This document shows, piece after piece, positions 59,301 through 64,000 of a DNA stretch of 64,000 nt. Position numbers and translations under genes: made by a program. This stretch comes from Parelaphostrongylus tenuis (lineage: Eukaryota; Nematoda; Chromadorea; Rhabditida; Metastrongylidae), in the NCBI GenBank assembly GCA_019055375.1, contig JAHQIW010005183.1, positions 1 through 64,000 on the forward strand, in the 5' to 3' direction. Position 1 is the first letter of the stretch. Every line of letters starts with the position of its first letter. Under the pieces are notes generated by a model. It ran no database searches, had not been told where the DNA came from, and saw nothing but the letters and a program-made list of their open reading frames with translations.

Positions 59301-62300
59301 GATCTCCCGGTATCTTTTTTTTTGTAAATTTTTTGTAAACTGTATTCTGCGGACATTCGGTGCACATCTCGGTAGAGGAGGAGGTGAATGTACATGAGGA
59401 TGTTGAATGTTGCAAGTACATCACATTGAAATTTGAACAATTCTTAATTTTCTTCTTGAGCCAGACACGAGGTGTTATATTATTCCTTATTATTCAACAG
59501 CTGGAGCGCATGTGGCGCAGTGTAGAGGTGCTCTGCGTCCCACACGAGGTCAATGGTTCGATCTCGCGTTCATGGCTCACCAAGCCATCCATCCCTCCGG
59601 GGTCGGTAAATTGATACCAGACAGCTCTCAGACTTGTCTGGGAGGATAAGCAGCACTGACTCGGTTCAGCGGGAGGCCACCGCGAGTCATTGTAAAGGCC
59701 AGATATGCATCAATCACCTCAAACGAAGTTAAAAATTGAAGACGAATGCATGGCGTATCCCTCATCCCTCAACGCCGAGAGCTTTATCCTTTTTTTATTC
59801 AACAGGTGACATTTCGGCAGTTCGCCTTCTTCGGAGAATGGAGAGCTCATGTTGTCTACAGTTAATCAGTCAGACACCTCCATTACTTCTTTAGAAAAAA
59901 CAAACCTAGAAATCAATACTCACTTCTTTTTTCATGTGTTCCCACTGAATGATGTAAGTGGAGATTACCTTAAGAAGATCACATAGGCTCGTGATGCACC
60001 CCATCCATCAAGACAACAGTCTTATATACTGGCTCATATCACGAGCGATAACGAGTTATTCTTCCGTGCGGTTTATAGTTGGATTGGTTTTGTTAATCCA
60101 AAGTGCTTCAAGAATTTTTCGCGTTGATGTTTTTTGTTCCTGCGTAGGATGATGACCTCGATCTCAAAATCAAATTCGTCGTGTCTGTGTTCTCTATGCT
60201 TCCCTTTCGGGGTGCTTTGTCTATTAAGACGGTTGTCAGCCATATTTTGCAATCTTTCGTTGTACAGAGACGGTCAGAAGCGCTTGCGAACTAATTGGCG
60301 CCTCAGAGTTGTCGGTGGTATCTTAATCATACTTACCGATTGCTCTAAACCTGCTCTTTTCAAACGACGTCTTATAGCTGGACTTATTTAAAAAAAAAGG
60401 TGGGAATGAACGGGATTCTGCTTTCGTTGGAATTTTTGTTCGAAGTGTCCTTTCCTCCAAACCTAAGCCGAGGGATTACAAATTTGTAGTCATTAGAAAT
60501 GGCTATTTTCGGAGCCAGTTTCATAGATTCCACTCTCTGTTCTCCTCCAACACACACACCGGCTGCTATTCGAATTATGTTTTTCGCTAAGAACCAGGAT
60601 ATTTTTATTACTTGGCTTTCGGTATCATTTCGTAGTGTAGCCGACAAGTTTATTTGTACGTTCAAGAGGGGGAGCTAATTATCTTGTGGTATCTCACGGG
60701 TAAATCTTATGTACTCCCATTGTTCATTCAGCAACCTAAAACATCTATCCAATTCCTCTTGAGTGGAAGAGATAACCAAACAATCATCTATAAACCTACA
60801 GTAGAGTAATGACTGGAGATCTATTACTGGGGCTTCCACTTTTACATAAATGCGATAGCTAGGCGAGGCGCCAGTCGCTGCCTCATCGCCAACCCTTTAA
60901 TTTGTGCTAAGTACAAACATCCCAAAGTTCAAAATTGAAATTCTTTCTGAACCTCAGGTGAAGAAATTTCTAAGCCACGTTATGGAAATCTTCGATGCTA
61001 ACTTCGCATCTCAAAAGCTTAGTCAATAACGGTCCTCATGGTGATTTGCTTTTCTAGTTGCTGGAAGGAGGAGTACGGAATCCACGAAATTCTCGCTATG
61101 CAGCTGCTCTTTCTATAGCAATCGCCCGTCAAAACCAGCCACTTCCATGGAACGCGCCTCCAATCGCACGCAGAACACCTCCATCCAGTGAAGATGAGGA
61201 TTTTGGCAAAGAGACAAATGGCAATAAGGTATAGAATCGTTGTAATTGTGAAACATAGATCATATGTCAGCATCACTTCCAGGTGATTCGACTCAGAATG
61301 AAGCGCCAACGTCGACGGATGGTTGGCATTTATCGTGCTATTCCGGAAATCGACTCCTTGTGTCGTGCAGTGGAAGACGTCGACTATGATAAGACGGACC
61401 TATTTCCGCTGGGTACCTAACTATCAACTATTGAGTCTATTGATCGTCAAGATCTTCCCAGATTCTTTACATCATTATTCTAACTTTCTCCAAAGATTGA
61501 GAACTTGTAAAAATGTTTTGATTTTCAAGGTTTGGAACCTTCGGATGATGAAGATGCGACCTATCCATCGTCGTCGATTCTTCCAACTGCAAGCCTCGCT
61601 GTATCTAGTTATTCTGGTGATTTGTCCACTCAACTCTATCTAATCAAAAAGCAGCTTCGACTAGAAAGACATGCATTGTTAAAGCAGGTGTAGAAGTTGT
61701 CGTAGATTTTAATGGATTAGCCGACGAGTGGTTCTGCAATATGAGTTAGTTCAGGCGCAGTTAAATGCGCATATAATGTGTACTTCGCGACGACTGCCGT
61801 TGAGTGTGGGTGCTGCACTTCGCCAACGCTGCGATCCGTCTCCTCCACCACTACAACTGGCGCCTGCATCCTTACGCAGATGCTGCCAATTGGACAACAC
61901 CAACAAACAACGGTATCTTACGATTTATCTGTTTTTTGTGCCTTCCTCTGAGTCTAGACGTAACATACCAAGCCAGCCATATCAAATTATTCAACTTGAG
62001 ATGTCCCAAATGTGGTGAAAATTTGATCTGGAAACAAATTCACAAGTCTAGTGATTGAACGAAGCAACTGATTACCGCTTTATGTGAGAATGGTTGACGG
62101 TGTGTTCCTACACGTGATGTAAATCTTTCCAGACTTTATGTATTCAGAAAAGATACATAATTTCTTGCACGCCTTACTCGATGTAAAAACTTCTTCTTCA
62201 AACTTTCTGCGATTATTTGAAAGTTTCAGTTTCGGCGCGTCAGTAATGGTTTTGTTTTTTAACGGTCTCTTATTGCGTTGTAGCAGCAAAAATCATACCA

Positions 62301-63670
62301 TGTTTTACACTGATCTTGTTTCACGTGCTCTGCTGCGATGTGTGGATGACTTTTCATTGAGCTTTTGGTAATCTTTCGACAACAAAAATCTTCATTTTAA
62401 AGTTAAATTGGTCTAAAAAAAGATAGGAACGCCGTAAGAGCGAAAAGAGATTCCGGTTAGCACTTGAAGTTCCCTTCGTAATGCGAGATATATGCATAAA
62501 AAGCATATGACCAAGTAGAGAAAAAGTTTTTTTTGGAGAAGAGGAAACAAACCTAATTAGATTTTCGTGAATGCGCGGTGCCTTCGAATTGTGCTGTGCG
62601 ATCGATCACCTGCCGCCCTGAAAAGGTTGACAACCTCATTTAGTAGAAAATTAATCTGAGTAATTGAGTCTTTGAAAGAAATTTTTCGGCCTCAAGAGAA
62701 TTCCGTGTCGCATCAACTTTCTAACAAATAACAACTGTATTTTACGTCGTAACTGACCAACGCCACGTTTATCACTTGGGCGTTGATGTTCTAGAGGTTC
62801 TTCGTAATTGAATGATAAATTACTGACCATTGATTTGGTTTTTGCAACTGAAAATCTAATCTGAATGGATAGTCGTTTGTGAAATAGAGCATTTGGAACT
62901 CATATTTTCTGGACCTTTCAGTAAAGGATGTGGTAAAGAAAGCGTTGATATCTTCGTCTTTATTTTTCTATTTTATCGCTTTTGTGCAACATAACTGCTT
63001 TAGAGCTCTCTTGTGTAGCTTTAACGCCAGTTATTTCAGGTGCGAACGAGCCTGTTTACCGATGTCAAATCACTGTGTGCATCATGTATTATACAATGTA
63101 AATCAGCGACTATTCGTATTCTGTACACAATCGTTTTGTCGTCGTCCGGTGAACTCTATTGACGCATTGTTATGGGACGGAAAATGTCCACTGCATAGAC
63201 AATCGAGGGAGGACAGATATGGTAAGTTCTAGCGAAGGAGCTCGACAGGCTACTAGTACACCATGGAACATCATTCATTTGGCTGATAAGAAAAACGATA
63301 TATTCCTCGGAAGTCAACAAGTGAGAGTATGATTTTGGCTGCGTGCGTTCACCAGCTGAGTTGTCTGCTTCTTAAAGCTTTTCTTCTCGTGACGTTCATT
63401 CATTCGTTTTTAGGGCCGGCACCAGTTTATGAGAGCAGTTCGTTCATAAGTTCAGTATCGTCGATCGGCTCGCCGCTTGGTGACGAGTCGTCTGCAGCGA
63501 GTCCTATGTTTCAAAGTGATCCACATCATGCACTGCTTGCTGATACCGCAGCGCCACTCAATTGTCAACTATCATTAGATGTTTCGCATTCATGGGATGA
63601 CGTTACTGAGTTCTTGATGTCGGAAGGTTTTCCAGTCGATTCTCCGAACTCTCAAGTGACACCTACGTAG
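53369..63670 (+). CDS. KANSL2/INO80D-family chromatin complex subunit
   Basis: Members are subunits of the MOF/NSL acetyltransferase complex (KANSL2) or the INO80 remodeler (INO80D). Which one applies here is not settled. Exons: 53369-53409, 53489-53534, 53590-53719, 53760-53917, [one not found], 55698-55800, 56603-56697, 56760-57381, 58722-59005, 59070-59177, 61058-61228, 61283-61412, 61530-61687, 61721-61912, 63040-63221, 63414-63670; about 890 aa. The first Cys/His module reads [37 protein letters not shown] (55698-56697). The second reads [36 protein letters not shown] (63040-63221). Between them are a Ser/Thr/Pro-rich region, a Gln-rich run (58960-58990), a basic [11 protein letters not shown] segment and a helical [19 protein letters not shown] stretch. 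The exon with the first Cys pair is missing, and phase does not close at 53719/53760 or 61687/61721. The start is the first ATG of the upstream exon ([14 protein letters not shown]). Confidence 0.85.
55030..55112 (+). repeat. tRNA-like SINE-B copy
   Basis: GGGCAGTGATTAACATACG resembles box A and GCGGGTTCTACTCCCAC box B. The ends do not pair, so it is a diverged copy in an intron of the KANSL2/INO80D-like gene. Confidence 0.4.
57575..57985. mobile_element. fold-back element, unclassified
   Basis: GGATTAGGAAAAAGTTCTGA and TTTTTGGGTATCGGCCACTT on the left are matched by complements near 57930-57990 (CCCGACACCCAAAAT, CTCAGAACTTTTTCCCC). The arms span roughly 100-130 bp each around a 150-bp centre with GTTGATGATGAT-type direct and inverted blocks. 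No coding frame. Confidence 0.6.
58288..58376 (+). repeat. tRNA-like SINE-B copy with intact acceptor stem
   Basis: GCGTCAGT and ACTGACGC pair over eight bases. GGTGTAAAGGGTGTGAGCAC resembles a D arm and GGGTTTGAGTCCC a T arm. The anticodon region CTCCCGGATAGAG does not form a normal loop, so it is a tRNA-derived repeat and not a tRNA gene. Confidence 0.65.
59490..59805 (+). mobile_element. SINE-A copy with intact target duplication
   Basis: The body starts CTGGAGCGCATGTGGCGCAG. It has GGTCAATGGTTCGATC as B box, CCTCCGGGGTCGGTAAATTG, CTTGTCTGGGAGGATAAGCA and AGTCATTGTAAAGGCCAGAT, and ends GAGAGCTTTATCC plus a T run. TTATTCAACAG flanks it at 59490-59500 and 59795-59805. It is the best full-length copy and defines the family at about 295 bp. 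Confidence 0.92.
62260..62640. repeat. dispersed repeat related to the 32847 MITE
   Basis: GTTGTAGCAGCAAAAATCAT, CGCCGTAAGAGCGAAAAGAG and GCGATCGATCACCTGCCGCC repeat blocks found near 28260-28385 and at the right end of 32847-33412. Confidence 0.45.
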
Positions 63671-64000
63671 TAGAATGTCAGTGGATTTGTGTGCTCTTGC
63701 CTTTTAACTGTTTTCAGTAGTAAAACCAATTTAAGTATCCTATGTGGAAGTGTTTGGAAAATACTGCCCGGCTGAAATAGCGTTGTCAGTCTCGAATCTC
63801 AATATTCCTTGATATTTTTACGAAATTTCCACGTCCTTGCTTATATATTCATTAGCCGACCTCTGAGTTGTTTCTATGGTTGTACAATGCGTCTTATAGG
63901 AAATAAGTATTAGCTTAGCATCAAGAGAGGGTAATCTCTGGAATGGATTATTGAAGTGGAAGGAATTGCAAAAACATGTTTATGGATTGTGTTGAACTGC
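63671..64000. other. 3' region of the KANSL2/INO80D-like gene
   Basis: A presumed 3' UTR and flank. AATAAG near 63901 is a weak polyadenylation-like site. No other gene is seen before the window ends. Confidence 0.4.

Overview
The window looks like nuclear DNA of a nematode, most likely a clade V parasite of the hookworm/strongylid type. It has intron-dense genes with TTTCAG-like splice acceptors, conserved eukaryotic proteins, RTE- and mariner-type transposon remains and many tRNA-derived SINEs. The species is an inference.

Four protein genes, all on the + strand, fill most of it. (1) 5150-18059: SF3B1 (C. elegans sftb-1), the U2 snRNP branch-site factor, about 34 exons. (2) About 21209-43291: DEPDC5/Iml1, the GATOR1 subunit that restrains TORC1; 34 exons are recognised, while the first exon and a variable middle part are not. 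(3) 49015-52707: GPN3, a GPN-loop GTPase of RNA polymerase II assembly, 8 exons. (4) 53369-63670: a KANSL2/INO80D-family chromatin protein with two Cys/His zinc-like modules. The sftb-1/DEPDC5 order appears, from memory, to match neighbouring C. elegans loci. No minus-strand gene was convincing.

The most striking content is in introns and intergenic DNA: at least fifteen hammerhead ribozyme motifs (intact, mutated or truncated) inside repeated units of roughly 250-320 bp. They fall into three subfamilies. The clearest copies (33967-34029, 37717-37778, 38443-38505) have the full catalytic core, a paired stem I with bulge, and a very short self-complementary stem III, as in type I animal hammerheads. 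Two of them are successive monomers of a tandem array with a 320-nt period once a SINE insertion is removed. That is the organisation expected of retrozyme-like elements copied through circular RNA. Most intronic copies are in the sense orientation of DEPDC5 or GPN3. Several sit inside long fold-back inverted repeats.

Other repeats are a 300-bp tRNA-derived SINE (SINE-A; two copies with 11-12 bp target duplications), short tRNA-like fold-back elements (SINE-B), a further SINE-like repeat (SINE-C), TTAA-flanked piggyBac-like MITEs, internally deleted mariner elements, a broken RTE retrotransposon, an alternating purine/pyrimidine microsatellite and a CT-rich tract.

Several exons of otherwise well-conserved genes carry one-base frame breaks. 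Assembly indels are the simplest explanation. Exon boundaries were derived by reading the sequence against remembered family proteins, so individual boundaries may be off by a few bases.
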